A DNA stretch of 5,219 bases, taken from assembly GCA_030430835.1 (NCBI GenBank), contig JAUIKJ010000236.1, positions 1 to 5,219 on the forward strand, written 5' to 3'. The stretch comes from Candidatus Hydrogenedentota bacterium (GTDB lineage Bacteria > Hydrogenedentota > Hydrogenedentia > Hydrogenedentales > JAEUWI01). This document shows positions 1-5,219 of the stretch, in pieces (position 1 is the stretch's first letter; every line of letters starts with the position of its first letter). The translations under genes and the position numbers were made by a program. A model generated the notes under the pieces. That model did not search any database and was not told where the DNA came from. It worked only from the letters and a program-made list of their open reading frames with translations.

Positions 1-656
1 ACAGCCACATGTTCGACGGCAGCGAACTGCCGCTCAAGGAGAATATGGACATCGCGGTGCCGCTGCTGCAGCTGTGCCAGGAAAACCAGATTATTCTCGA
101 GGTCGAAGCCGGGGTGGTCGGCGGCGAGGAAGACGGGGTGAACAATGAAGACGCGCCGGCGGAGAAACTCTATACGACGCCGGAAGATATGGTGGCCGTC
201 CACGAGGCGCTCAGCCAGGTGGATGGCGCGCGTTTCATGTTCGCGGCGACCTTTGGCAACGTGCACGGCGTGTACAAGCCGGGGAACGTAAAGTTGAAGC
301 CGAGTATTCTTAAGGAAGGCCAGGCCGCCGTTGTGGCGAAGTACGGCCAGGAAGCACACTTCGACCTGGTGTTCCATGGCGGATCGGGTTCAACCGTCGA
401 GGAAATTCACGAGACCCTGAACTACGGCGTCATCAAGATGAACGTCGACACCGATACGCAGTACGCCTTCACGCGCCCCGTCGTGGATTTCATGTTCCGC
501 AATTACGACGAAGTGCTCAAGATCGAAGGCGAAGTCGGCAACAAGAAGAAGTACGACCCGCGCGCGTGGCTGAAGGAAGGCCGCGCGAACATGGCCAAGC
601 GTGTCGTGGAAGCCTGCGAGAATCTGAAGTCGGCCGGGAAGTCTCTGGGCCGCTAG
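1..656 (+). CDS. fbaA: Class II fructose-bisphosphate aldolase, C-terminal part (5' end outside window)
   Basis: This is the C-terminal part (about 217 residues) of a zinc-dependent class II aldolase. The family interconverts fructose 1,6-bisphosphate with dihydroxyacetone phosphate and glyceraldehyde 3-phosphate in cytosolic glycolysis and gluconeogenesis. The frame is open from base 3 (Ser-His before the Met codon at 9), so that Met is internal and about 140 N-terminal residues, including the first zinc His and the catalytic Asp, lie upstream. Counting from the Met at 9, visible family features are D3 (second metal site in E. coli FbaA), E33 and E41 in the GGEEDGV region, zinc-ligand His86 in FGNVHGVYKPGN, zinc-ligand His123 in VFHGGSGST, the phosphate/substrate loop N145-V-D147-TDTQ, and a YDPRAWL segment at 182-188. 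The GGEEDGV and YDPR segments point to the long class IIA (FbaA-like) subgroup rather than the short GatY/KbaY type. It ends at TAG 654-656 and looks intact within the window. No clear intrinsic terminator follows. Confidence 0.95.
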   Translation, partial: SHMFDGSELPLKENMDIAVPLLQLCQENQIILEVEAGVVGGEEDGVNNEDAPAEKLYTTPEDMVAVHEALSQVDGARFMFAATFGNVHGVYKPGNVKLKPSILKEGQAAVVAKYGQEAHFDLVFHGGSGSTVEEIHETLNYGVIKMNVDTDTQYAFTRPVVDFMFRNYDEVLKIEGEVGNKKKYDPRAWLKEGRANMAKRVVEACENLKSAGKSLGR

Positions 657-728
657 CGTGTTGAGGTGACAGGCATCGTCATGTCGTTGATGGCAGTGTA
701 TTCCTGCGAAGCGATGTTGACGAGACGG

Positions 729-760
729 CCTCTTGTCCCCCTTTGAAGGGGGACAAGGGG
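729..760 (+). repeat. Strong 14-bp hairpin downstream of the aldolase gene
   Basis: The arms 729-742 and 747-760 are complementary over 14 bp with a single G-T wobble (731/758) around a TTGA loop (743-746). The hairpin lies 72 bp after the aldolase stop codon. No T-run follows (next bases ATGTAG), so it is not a canonical intrinsic terminator. It could still protect the 3' end of the aldolase mRNA or be the left end of a dispersed palindromic element. Confidence 0.7.
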
Positions 761-850
761 ATGTAGAACCTCGTGTGTCGCATTGCCCGAGGATTTATCT
801 GTCGGGTCACATCCCCCGTCCTGCGGGGCCCCTGACATGGGGGGCAAAGG
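729..850. repeat. Composite palindromic intergenic element (REP/MITE-like)
   Basis: About 120 bp of nested inverted repeats lie between the aldolase and ispH genes. Seen directly: a 14-bp hairpin (729-760); GGGGATGT at 757-764 matched by its exact complement ACATCCCC at 809-816; inside that pair, CCTCG (769-773) with CGAGG (788-792); then CCCCG (814-818) with CGGGG (824-828); and GCCCC (828-832) with GGGGC (841-845). The arms share G/C runs, so alternative foldings are possible. It has no coding content. This layout resembles short, non-autonomous palindromic repeats dispersed between genes in many environmental bacteria, but its copy number cannot be seen here, so calling it a dispersed repeat is inference. 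It could act as a transcript-end stabiliser for the aldolase mRNA. Confidence 0.55.
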
Positions 851-866
851 CGGCGTTTTTGTCGGG

Positions 867-872
867 TATAAT
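867..872 (+). promoter_or_regulatory. Probable -10 box (TATAAT) of the ispH promoter
   Basis: A perfect TATAAT stands in an otherwise GC-rich intergenic region, 63 bp upstream of the chosen ispH start. The hexamers 16-18 bp upstream (for example GCAAAG at 844-849) do not resemble TTGACA, and there is no TG extension, so the promoter would rest on the -10 alone or on an activator. A start about 7 nt downstream would fall near 879, exactly where a stem-loop begins. Moderate confidence, because a single hexamer can occur by chance. Confidence 0.4.
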
Positions 873-878
873 GGCAGA

Positions 879-904
879 GGGTGGCCGTCTAAATCAGGCC
901 GCCC
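879..904 (+). other. Stem-loop in the predicted ispH 5' leader
   Basis: Bases 879-886 pair with 897-904 over 8 bp (one G-T wobble at 882/901) around a 10-nt A/T-rich loop, GTCTAAATCA. If transcription starts about 7 nt after the TATAAT box, this stem sits at the very 5' end of the ispH mRNA, a position where hairpins slow 5'-dependent decay. The pairing is seen; the function is inferred. It does not match a riboswitch class I recognise. Confidence 0.4.
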
Positions 905-935
905 CGATGCAACGCAACTATCGTCGGGAAAAATG

Positions 936-1856
936 ATGCAGATTATTTTGGCGAAACCACGTGGTTTTTGTGCCGGTGTGGAACGGGCGATCAAGTGCGT
1001 TGAGCATGCACTTGATCGCTACGGCGCGCCGGTGTACGTCCTCAACAACATTGTTCACAACCAGCACGTGGTGAACGAGTTGGCGGATAAGGGCGCGGTA
1101 TTCGTCAAGGATCTGGACACCGTCCCTGAAGGCGCGCACCTTCTGTTCAGCGCACACGGCGTGGGCCCCGAACGCTGGGAGAAGGCGAAGTCGCTGAATC
1201 ACGAAGTGATCGACGCGACCTGCCCGCTGGTGGAGAAGGTGCATCACGAGGCGCGGCGTTTCGCGTCGAAGGACTACACCATTGTCCTGATCGGCGAGAC
1301 CGGTCACGACGAGACCATCGGCACGATGGGCTGGGCGCCGAATCACATCAAGCTCGTGACCACGAAGGAAGAGGTGGCGGAGCTGGATATCCCAGATCCG
1401 GACAATCTCGCGTACATTACCCAAACCACGTTGAGCGTGAACGATTGCCAGATTATCATTGACGCGCTCAAGGAACGCTTCCCCAATATCCAGAAGCCGC
1501 CGAAGGAAGACATCTGTTACGCGACGACGAACCGCCAGGCGGCGGTCAATGCGCTCACGCCACAGGTGGACCTCGTGCTGGTCGTCGGCGACACCGAAAG
1601 CGCGAACTCCGCACGTCTCGCGGATATCGCGCAGTCGCACGGGAAGCCGGCGCATCTGATCCTGGACGCGTCCATGATCCAGCCGGAATGGTTGGAGGGC
1701 ATCGAGACCATCCTGCTTACCTCTGGTGCGTCGGTTCCGGACAAGCATGTACAGGGAGTCATCGAATACCTGAACACCATCGAGCCCTGTACCGTAGAAG
1801 AGCGGGAACTCGTTCAGGAAGACGTGACTTTCCGCTTGCCGAAAGAGGTGGCCTAG
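936..1856 (+). CDS. ispH: 4-hydroxy-3-methylbut-2-enyl diphosphate reductase (IspH/LytB)
   Basis: IspH carries out the last step of the methylerythritol phosphate pathway. This cytosolic [4Fe-4S] enzyme reduces HMBPP to isopentenyl and dimethylallyl diphosphate. The 306-residue product is close to the usual length (E. coli 316). All three cluster cysteines are present: C12 in KPRGFCAG, C96 in DATCPLV and C194 in DICYATTNRQ. Substrate residues are also present: H41 (IVHN), H74 (SAHGV), H124 and E126 (GHDET), T165 (TQTTLS), S222/N224 and S266 (SGAS). The start was chosen at 936 because MQIILAKPRGFCAG matches the family N-terminus and GGGA at 926-929 is well spaced. ATG 933 is the only close alternative. 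The frame is open back to 783, but that extension is hairpin and leader sequence. The usual NSSNS-type loop reads ESANS (221-225), a mild variant. The gene probably has its own promoter (TATAAT 867-872). No T-rich terminator follows. Confidence 0.97.
   Translation: MQIILAKPRGFCAGVERAIKCVEHALDRYGAPVYVLNNIVHNQHVVNELADKGAVFVKDLDTVPEGAHLLFSAHGVGPERWEKAKSLNHEVIDATCPLVEKVHHEARRFASKDYTIVLIGETGHDETIGTMGWAPNHIKLVTTKEEVAELDIPDPDNLAYITQTTLSVNDCQIIIDALKERFPNIQKPPKEDICYATTNRQAAVNALTPQVDLVLVVGDTESANSARLADIAQSHGKPAHLILDASMIQPEWLEGIETILLTSGASVPDKHVQGVIEYLNTIEPCTVEERELVQEDVTFRLPKEVA
954..967. repeat. Perfect 14-bp palindrome at the start of ispH
   Basis: AAACCACGTGGTTT reads the same on both strands, with a CACGTG core, and is followed by two more T bases. 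It covers ispH codons 7-11 (Lys-Pro-Arg-Gly-Phe), a conserved stretch, so the protein explains the bases in part. As DNA it looks like a dyad operator; as RNA it is a 5-bp stem with an ACGT loop followed by a run of U. No function can be assigned from the sequence alone. Confidence 0.4.
986..1020 (+). repeat. Perfect 12-bp inverted repeat within ispH coding sequence
   Basis: GCGATCAAGTGC (987-998) is exactly complementary to GCACTTGATCGC (1008-1019), with a 9-nt loop GTTGAGCAT. One more G-T wobble (986/1020) extends the stem. It lies in ispH codons 18-28 (Ala-Ile-Lys-Cys through Ala-Leu-Asp-Arg), about 50 nt into the gene. In mRNA this would be a stable hairpin near the start of translation. 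No U-run follows, so it is not an intrinsic terminator. The pairing is certain; a role is inference. Confidence 0.6.
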
Positions 1857-2050
1857 GCCCCGCGTATCGCCCTGACCCATACGGTGATCTGGTCCTACGG
1901 TCGCGACCCCAATCGCTTCGCGTCGCGTCGGCGTGGCCCATCCCCGCTTGTCCATGTACCACCCAGAAGGTAGAGTCCGCACTTCACTGCAGCCCGCACA
2001 CGCCGGAATCCAGGATGCCGTAGCCTCCGTGACGGGAATGGGGTAGATCA
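1857..2050. other. Spacer between ispH and pcrA, no gene seen
   Basis: No convincing coding region, tRNA, promoter or intrinsic terminator is visible. There is a weak 5-bp stem (CGTAT 1863-1867 with ATACG 1879-1883), a 10-bp palindrome GGTCGCGACC (1899-1908), and a stretch at 1993-2013 (CCCGC through CCGGAATCCAG) that resembles a decayed copy of the widespread intergenic CCCGC...GCGGGAATCCAG palindrome. The pcrA ribosome binding site occupies the right end. Confidence 0.4.
2034..2043 (+). promoter_or_regulatory. Ribosome binding site supporting the TTG start of pcrA
   Basis: GGGAATGGGG is purine-rich and ends 7 nt before TTG 2051. An in-frame stop TGA at 2030-2032 leaves only six codons upstream, none of them ATG or GTG, so TTG 2051 is the only reasonable start and this site decides it. 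Confidence 0.55.
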
Positions 2051-4204
2051 TTGCAACTGAACAAGCAACAGACGGCCGCCGCCACCGCTGCGGATGGCCC
2101 CGTGCTGGTCCTCGCCGGAGCGGGCACCGGGAAGACGCGCGTCATCATCGAGCGGCTGGCGTGGCTGGTGGAGGAGCGCGGGATCGATCCACGCAACCTG
2201 CTGGCGCTGACCTTTACGAACAAGGCGGCGGCGGAGATGCGGGAGCGCTTCGCGGCGCGGCTGGCGCGGGACCGGGTCGCGGCGTGGCTGGGGACCTTCC
2301 ACTCCTTTGGGCTGTATGTGCTGCGTCAAGACATGGACAAGCTTGGGCGGCCAAAGCAGTTCACGATCTTCGACGACTCAGATCAACTGAGCCTTATGAA
2401 GCGGCTGGTGAAAGACCTGCCCACGAAGTACGAGAAGGTGTCGCCGCGCGAAGCGCTGAGCTGGGTGAGCCGGTTGAAGCAGGAGGTGAAGACGCCGGAG
2501 GAGGACGAGGAAGACATCAGTTCGGGCTTTGAAGAAACCTGCACGCTACTGTGGAAACAATACCACGATGCACTGTCGCGCGCTTCGGCGCTCGATTTCG
2601 ATGACCTGCTTGTGCTGATGGTGCGGTTGCTGGAAGACGTGCCCGAAGTGCGGGAGAAGTGGCAGCAGCGCTTTAAGCACGTACTGATCGACGAGTATCA
2701 GGACACGAACCGCGCCCAGTACCTCATTGCGCACCACCTGAGCCAAGGCCACGGCAACCTCTTCGCGGTGGGCGACGAAGACCAGAGCATCTATTCCTGG
2801 CGCGGCGCAGACATCAACAACATTCTCGATTTCGCCGAGGACTTTCCGCAGGCGGAAGTTTGTCGGCTCGAGCTGAACTACCGCAGCACAAAGGCGATCC
2901 TCGACGCGGCCAATCTTGTTGTGCAGAACAACGTGAACCGCCTCGGCAAGACCCTCCAGCCCGTGTCAAAGGAAAGTGACCCCGTTCGCTTTTTCCATGC
3001 CGAAGACGGCGAGGCCGAGGCGCGCTTCGTGGTGGACGACCTGCGCAAGCGCGGGCTGCCGCACGGTGAAGTGGCCGTACTCTATCGCACCAATGGCCAG
3101 GCGCGCCTGATGGAAGAAGCGCTTCGAACCACGGGCGTGCCCTACACCGTCGTGGGCGGCATCAAATTCTACAGCCGCAAGGAGATCAAAGACGTCCTCG
3201 GCTATCTGCGCCTGCTCGTCAATCCGAATGATGACGAATCGCTGCGGCGCGTGATCAACGTGCCCGCGCGCGGGATCGGCGGGACGACGCTGCAACGCTT
3301 CGAAGAGTATGCAGCGGAGCGGCGCGAACCGATCCTGAAGGTGCTGCGCGATCTCGAGACGGATGAAACTTTCTCCGCGCGGCCACGCAAGGCGGCGGCA
3401 GAGTTTGTGAACTTGATCGATGACCTTGCCCTCGAGGCCAAGGGCGACGGGGTGGAGAAGCTCGTCGAACTTCTGCTCGAACGGACCGGCTATCGCGACT
3501 TCGTGCAACAGAGCGACGAGAAAGACTTCCGCACCCGCCTCGAGATCCTGGATGAATTTCTCGCGTCGGCAAAAGAGTTCGACAAGCGATCCGGCGGCAC
3601 CCTGATCGATTTTCTGCAGGAGCTTTCCCTGTCTTCCGATGTGGACGCCTGGGACCCCAATGCGCCACAGGTGACCCTCATGACCTGCCATAGCGCGAAG
3701 GGGCTGGAGTTCAACTACGTCTACCTGATCGGCCTGGAGGAAGGCCTGTTGCCCTTCGGCAGCGAATACGACCCCTCCGACGATGTCGAGGAGGAGCGGC
3801 GCCTGTGCTACGTGGCCATGACCCGCGCGCGCAAGGGGCTGACGCTCACGGCCGCGCGCTCGCGCATGGTCTATGGCCGCACCCACCACAGCCGCGAGCT
3901 TTCCCGCTTCGTTGGCGAGATCGGCTATGATCGCCTCGAAAGGGTGGGGGAGAAGGTGCCGGTGGCGCGTACGCCAAGAAAGGCGAAAATGGGTGTGCGC
4001 CCCGTGGGTGGGGCCGCGGCCGAAGCGGCGACCGTGAAGACGGGGACGAAGGTGCGACATGCAAAGTTCGGCATGGGCGTAGTAATGTTCAGCTCGGGCA
4101 GCGGCGACAAACTGAAGGTGAAGGTACGTTTCGCCACGGGCCGCACAGCGCTGCTGCTGGTCAAACAGGCCCCGATCGAAATACTGGAAGGGAACACGCG
4201 GTGA
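2051..4204 (+). CDS. pcrA: ATP-dependent 3'-5' DNA helicase, UvrD/PcrA type (superfamily 1)
   Basis: SF1A helicases of this family unwind DNA 3' to 5' in nucleotide-excision and mismatch repair, clear RecA and stalled RNA polymerase, and help plasmid replication. The 717-residue product has the full motif set in order: Q motif LNKQQTAA (3-10), Walker A AGAGTGKT (22-29), Ia ALTFTNKAAAEMRER (52-66), Ib GTFHSFG (81-87), Walker B with DEYQD (214-218), III GDEDQSIYSWRGA (241-253), IV LELNYRST (273-280), IVa VAVLYRTNGQAR (341-352), V HSAKGLEF (547-554) and VI YVAMTRARKGL (587-597). Residues about 664-712 (GTKVRHAKFGMGVV onward) form the C-terminal Tudor-like domain through which PcrA/UvrD contacts RNA polymerase. 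This domain and the length argue against Rep. Translation starts at TTG. Cys546 stands where Leu, Val or Ile is commoner before HSAKG, which is probably neutral. The gene overlaps pheA by 4 bp. PcrA and UvrD cannot be told apart by name from sequence alone. Confidence 0.95.
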   Translation: MQLNKQQTAAATAADGPVLVLAGAGTGKTRVIIERLAWLVEERGIDPRNLLALTFTNKAAAEMRERFAARLARDRVAAWLGTFHSFGLYVLRQDMDKLGRPKQFTIFDDSDQLSLMKRLVKDLPTKYEKVSPREALSWVSRLKQEVKTPEEDEEDISSGFEETCTLLWKQYHDALSRASALDFDDLLVLMVRLLEDVPEVREKWQQRFKHVLIDEYQDTNRAQYLIAHHLSQGHGNLFAVGDEDQSIYSWRGADINNILDFAEDFPQAEVCRLELNYRSTKAILDAANLVVQNNVNRLGKTLQPVSKESDPVRFFHAEDGEAEARFVVDDLRKRGLPHGEVAVLYRTNGQARLMEEALRTTGVPYTVVGGIKFYSRKEIKDVLGYLRLLVNPNDDESLRRVINVPARGIGGTTLQRFEEYAAERREPILKVLRDLETDETFSARPRKAAAEFVNLIDDLALEAKGDGVEKLVELLLERTGYRDFVQQSDEKDFRTRLEILDEFLASAKEFDKRSGGTLIDFLQELSLSSDVDAWDPNAPQVTLMTCHSAKGLEFNYVYLIGLEEGLLPFGSEYDPSDDVEEERRLCYVAMTRARKGLTLTAARSRMVYGRTHHSRELSRFVGEIGYDRLERVGEKVPVARTPRKAKMGVRPVGGAAAEAATVKTGTKVRHAKFGMGVVMFSSGSGDKLKVKVRFATGRTALLLVKQAPIEILEGNTR
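4186..4193 (+). promoter_or_regulatory. Ribosome binding site of pheA inside the end of pcrA
   Basis: GGAAGGGA lies within the last codons of the helicase gene and ends 7 nt before GTG 4201, a good Shine-Dalgarno position. It supports the GTG start and direct re-initiation by ribosomes finishing pcrA. Confidence 0.6.
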
Positions 4205-5219
4205 CCTTGGATGAACACCGCGCCCGGATCGACGAGCTCGACGGGCGCATATTGGAACTGCTGAACGAGCGTGCCAAGCACGCGCTGGAAATCGGCCGGA
4301 TCAAGCAGGGCAGCGACGCGCCGATCTACGTGCCGGAACGAGAGAAGGCCGTCTTCAAGCGGCTGAACGCCAAGAACGCCGGTCCCCTGGACGAGCGCGC
4401 CGTGCGCGCGATCTATGGTGAGATCATCAGCGCGATCCGCTCGATGGAGAAGCCGATCAGCGTGGCCTTCCTCGGCCCGCGCGATACCTTCAGCCATATG
4501 GCCGCACTCAAGGTCTTCGGCGCTTCCGCTGACTACCATCCACTGGCCTCTTTCGCGGATGTCTTCACCGAGGTGGAGCGCGGCCGCATCGACTACGGCG
4601 TGGTGCCGATCGAAAGTTCCACCGGCGGTTCGGTGGGGGATACGCTGGATCGCTTCGTGCAGTCCGACCTCAAGGTGATTAACGAGGTGATGCTGCATGT
4701 GAACCAGAACCTGCTTTCCAAGCACGAGCTGCCGGCGATCAAGCGGGTCTACTCCAAGGACAACGCGCTCTTACAGTGCCGTAACTGGCTGCACGCGAAC
4801 CTGCCCGCGGCGACGCTGATCGAGACCTCGAGTACGGCAGAGGCCGCGCGCCGCGCCGCGGAGGAAGAGGGTGCCGCCGCGATCGCGAGCCGGCTCGCCG
4901 CGGAGACCTACAAGCTCAACCTCGTCGCCGAGCGGATTGAAGATCAGCCGCACAACTTCACGCGCTTCTTTGTGATCGGCCGGCAGATGGTGAAACCGAC
5001 GGGCGACGACAAGACCGCGCTCATGATCGCGATCAAGGACAAGCCCGGCGCGCTCTATTCGCTGTTGCTGCCCTTCGCGGAAAAGAACGTCAGCCTCACC
5101 CGCATCGAGTCGCGGCCCTCGCAGCAGAAGGCCTGGGAGTATGTGTTCTTTGTGGACCTGCTGGGCCATGCGGAGGACGAGTCCATCAGCAGCGTGCTCG
5201 CCTCCATCGAAGACGGTGC
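4201..5219 (+). CDS. pheA: Bifunctional chorismate mutase/prephenate dehydratase (P-protein), 3' end outside window
   Basis: The P-protein converts chorismate to prephenate and then to phenylpyruvate, the committed branch to phenylalanine, in the cytosol. The window holds 339 codons with no stop; relatives are about 360, so roughly 20 residues are missing. Domains: AroQ chorismate mutase about 3-85 (R7, R24, K35 and the YVPEREK motif 43-49 fit the E. coli active-site pattern), prephenate dehydratase about 86-262, and a regulatory ACT domain from about 271. The dehydratase TRF motif (T254-R255-F256) carries the catalytic Thr. The ACT domain has PGAL (282-285) and ESRP (303-306), the phenylalanine-binding motifs, so feedback inhibition is expected. 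Unusual points: IESS (137-140) where most enzymes have ENS or ENT, YSKDN (184-188) in place of YSHPQ, GPRDTFSH (92-99) with Asp95 in a usually small position, and Ile79 where mutase relatives have Ser. GTG start, 4-bp overlap with pcrA. Confidence 0.95.
   Translation, partial: MTLDEHRARIDELDGRILELLNERAKHALEIGRIKQGSDAPIYVPEREKAVFKRLNAKNAGPLDERAVRAIYGEIISAIRSMEKPISVAFLGPRDTFSHMAALKVFGASADYHPLASFADVFTEVERGRIDYGVVPIESSTGGSVGDTLDRFVQSDLKVINEVMLHVNQNLLSKHELPAIKRVYSKDNALLQCRNWLHANLPAATLIETSSTAEAARRAAEEEGAAAIASRLAAETYKLNLVAERIEDQPHNFTRFFVIGRQMVKPTGDDKTALMIAIKDKPGALYSLLLPFAEKNVSLTRIESRPSQQKAWEYVFFVDLLGHAEDESISSVLASIEDG

Noticed and set aside
729..860. Intrinsic terminator for the aldolase gene
   Set aside because: The strong hairpin at 729-760 has no T-run, and the T5 run at 856-860 stands about 11 nt after the last stem, so neither fits the canonical form.
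800..928. Repeated GTCGGG motif (801-806, 861-866, 923-928), two copies as TGTCGGGT
   Set aside because: The spacing of about 60 bp is suggestive, but hexamers of this kind recur easily in GC-rich DNA and the flanks do not match. Probably chance.
783..935. N-terminal extension of IspH from an upstream ATG at 783
   Set aside because: It adds 51 residues absent from the family and would translate the palindromic element, the -10 box and the leader hairpin. The family N-terminus begins at 936.
918..2051. Long minus-strand open frame (377 codons) opposite ispH
   Set aside because: It is antisense to a gene with clear IspH motifs, is Arg/His/Leu rich as expected from GC-biased codons read backwards, and shows no recognisable domain.
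2966..4060. Long minus-strand open frame (364 codons) opposite pcrA
   Set aside because: The plus strand encodes helicase motifs III to VI in this region, and the antisense product has no recognisable family pattern.
3925..4725. Minus-strand open frame (266 codons) spanning the pcrA/pheA junction
   Set aside because: It crosses two well-supported plus-strand genes and has the composition of a codon-bias shadow.
4885..4898. 14-bp palindrome GCGAGCCGGCTCGC within pheA
   Set aside because: It is a perfect dyad but made almost wholly of G and C in an Ala/Arg-rich coding stretch, where such symmetry is common.
1..5219. CRISPR arrays, tRNA or rRNA genes, transposase or phage genes, toxin-antitoxin or defence systems
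   Set aside because: I looked on both strands and saw no regularly spaced direct repeats, no tRNA-like cloverleaf, and no proteins of these families. The window is ordinary housekeeping sequence apart from the listed repeats.

Overview
The window is a stretch of GC-rich bacterial chromosome with four plus-strand housekeeping genes and no sign of phage, plasmid, CRISPR or transposase genes. In order it holds: the 3' end of a class II fructose-bisphosphate aldolase (1-656); an intergenic stretch (657-935) with a composite palindromic element and a probable promoter; a complete ispH (936-1856); a featureless spacer (1857-2050); a complete UvrD/PcrA-type DNA helicase gene (2051-4204); and, overlapping it by 4 bp, the start of a bifunctional chorismate mutase/prephenate dehydratase gene, pheA (4201 to the window end).

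The organism is a bacterium that makes isoprenoids by the methylerythritol phosphate (DXP) route (IspH) and phenylalanine through an AroQ-type P-protein with an ACT domain. The P-protein resembles those of deltaproteobacteria and other deep Gram-negative lineages more than the enterobacterial form. The GC-palindromic intergenic element is of a style I associate with environmental lineages such as Planctomycetota or Hydrogenedentota. That placement is a weak inference, and I cannot name a taxon from the sequence.

The four genes do not form one pathway. The aldolase and ispH are separated by hairpins and a TATAAT box, so ispH probably has its own promoter. The helicase gene starts with TTG after a purine-rich ribosome binding site, and its stop codon overlaps the GTG start of pheA (GTGA), so those two are probably co-transcribed and translationally coupled. 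Large minus-strand open frames opposite ispH, pcrA and pheA are codon-bias shadows.

I found no undescribed multi-gene system. The items most worth checking are a perfect 12-bp inverted repeat inside the ispH coding sequence, with a 14-bp perfect palindrome just upstream; the composite hairpin element at 729-850; a stem-loop beginning at the predicted ispH transcription start; and substitutions at normally conserved prephenate dehydratase positions.
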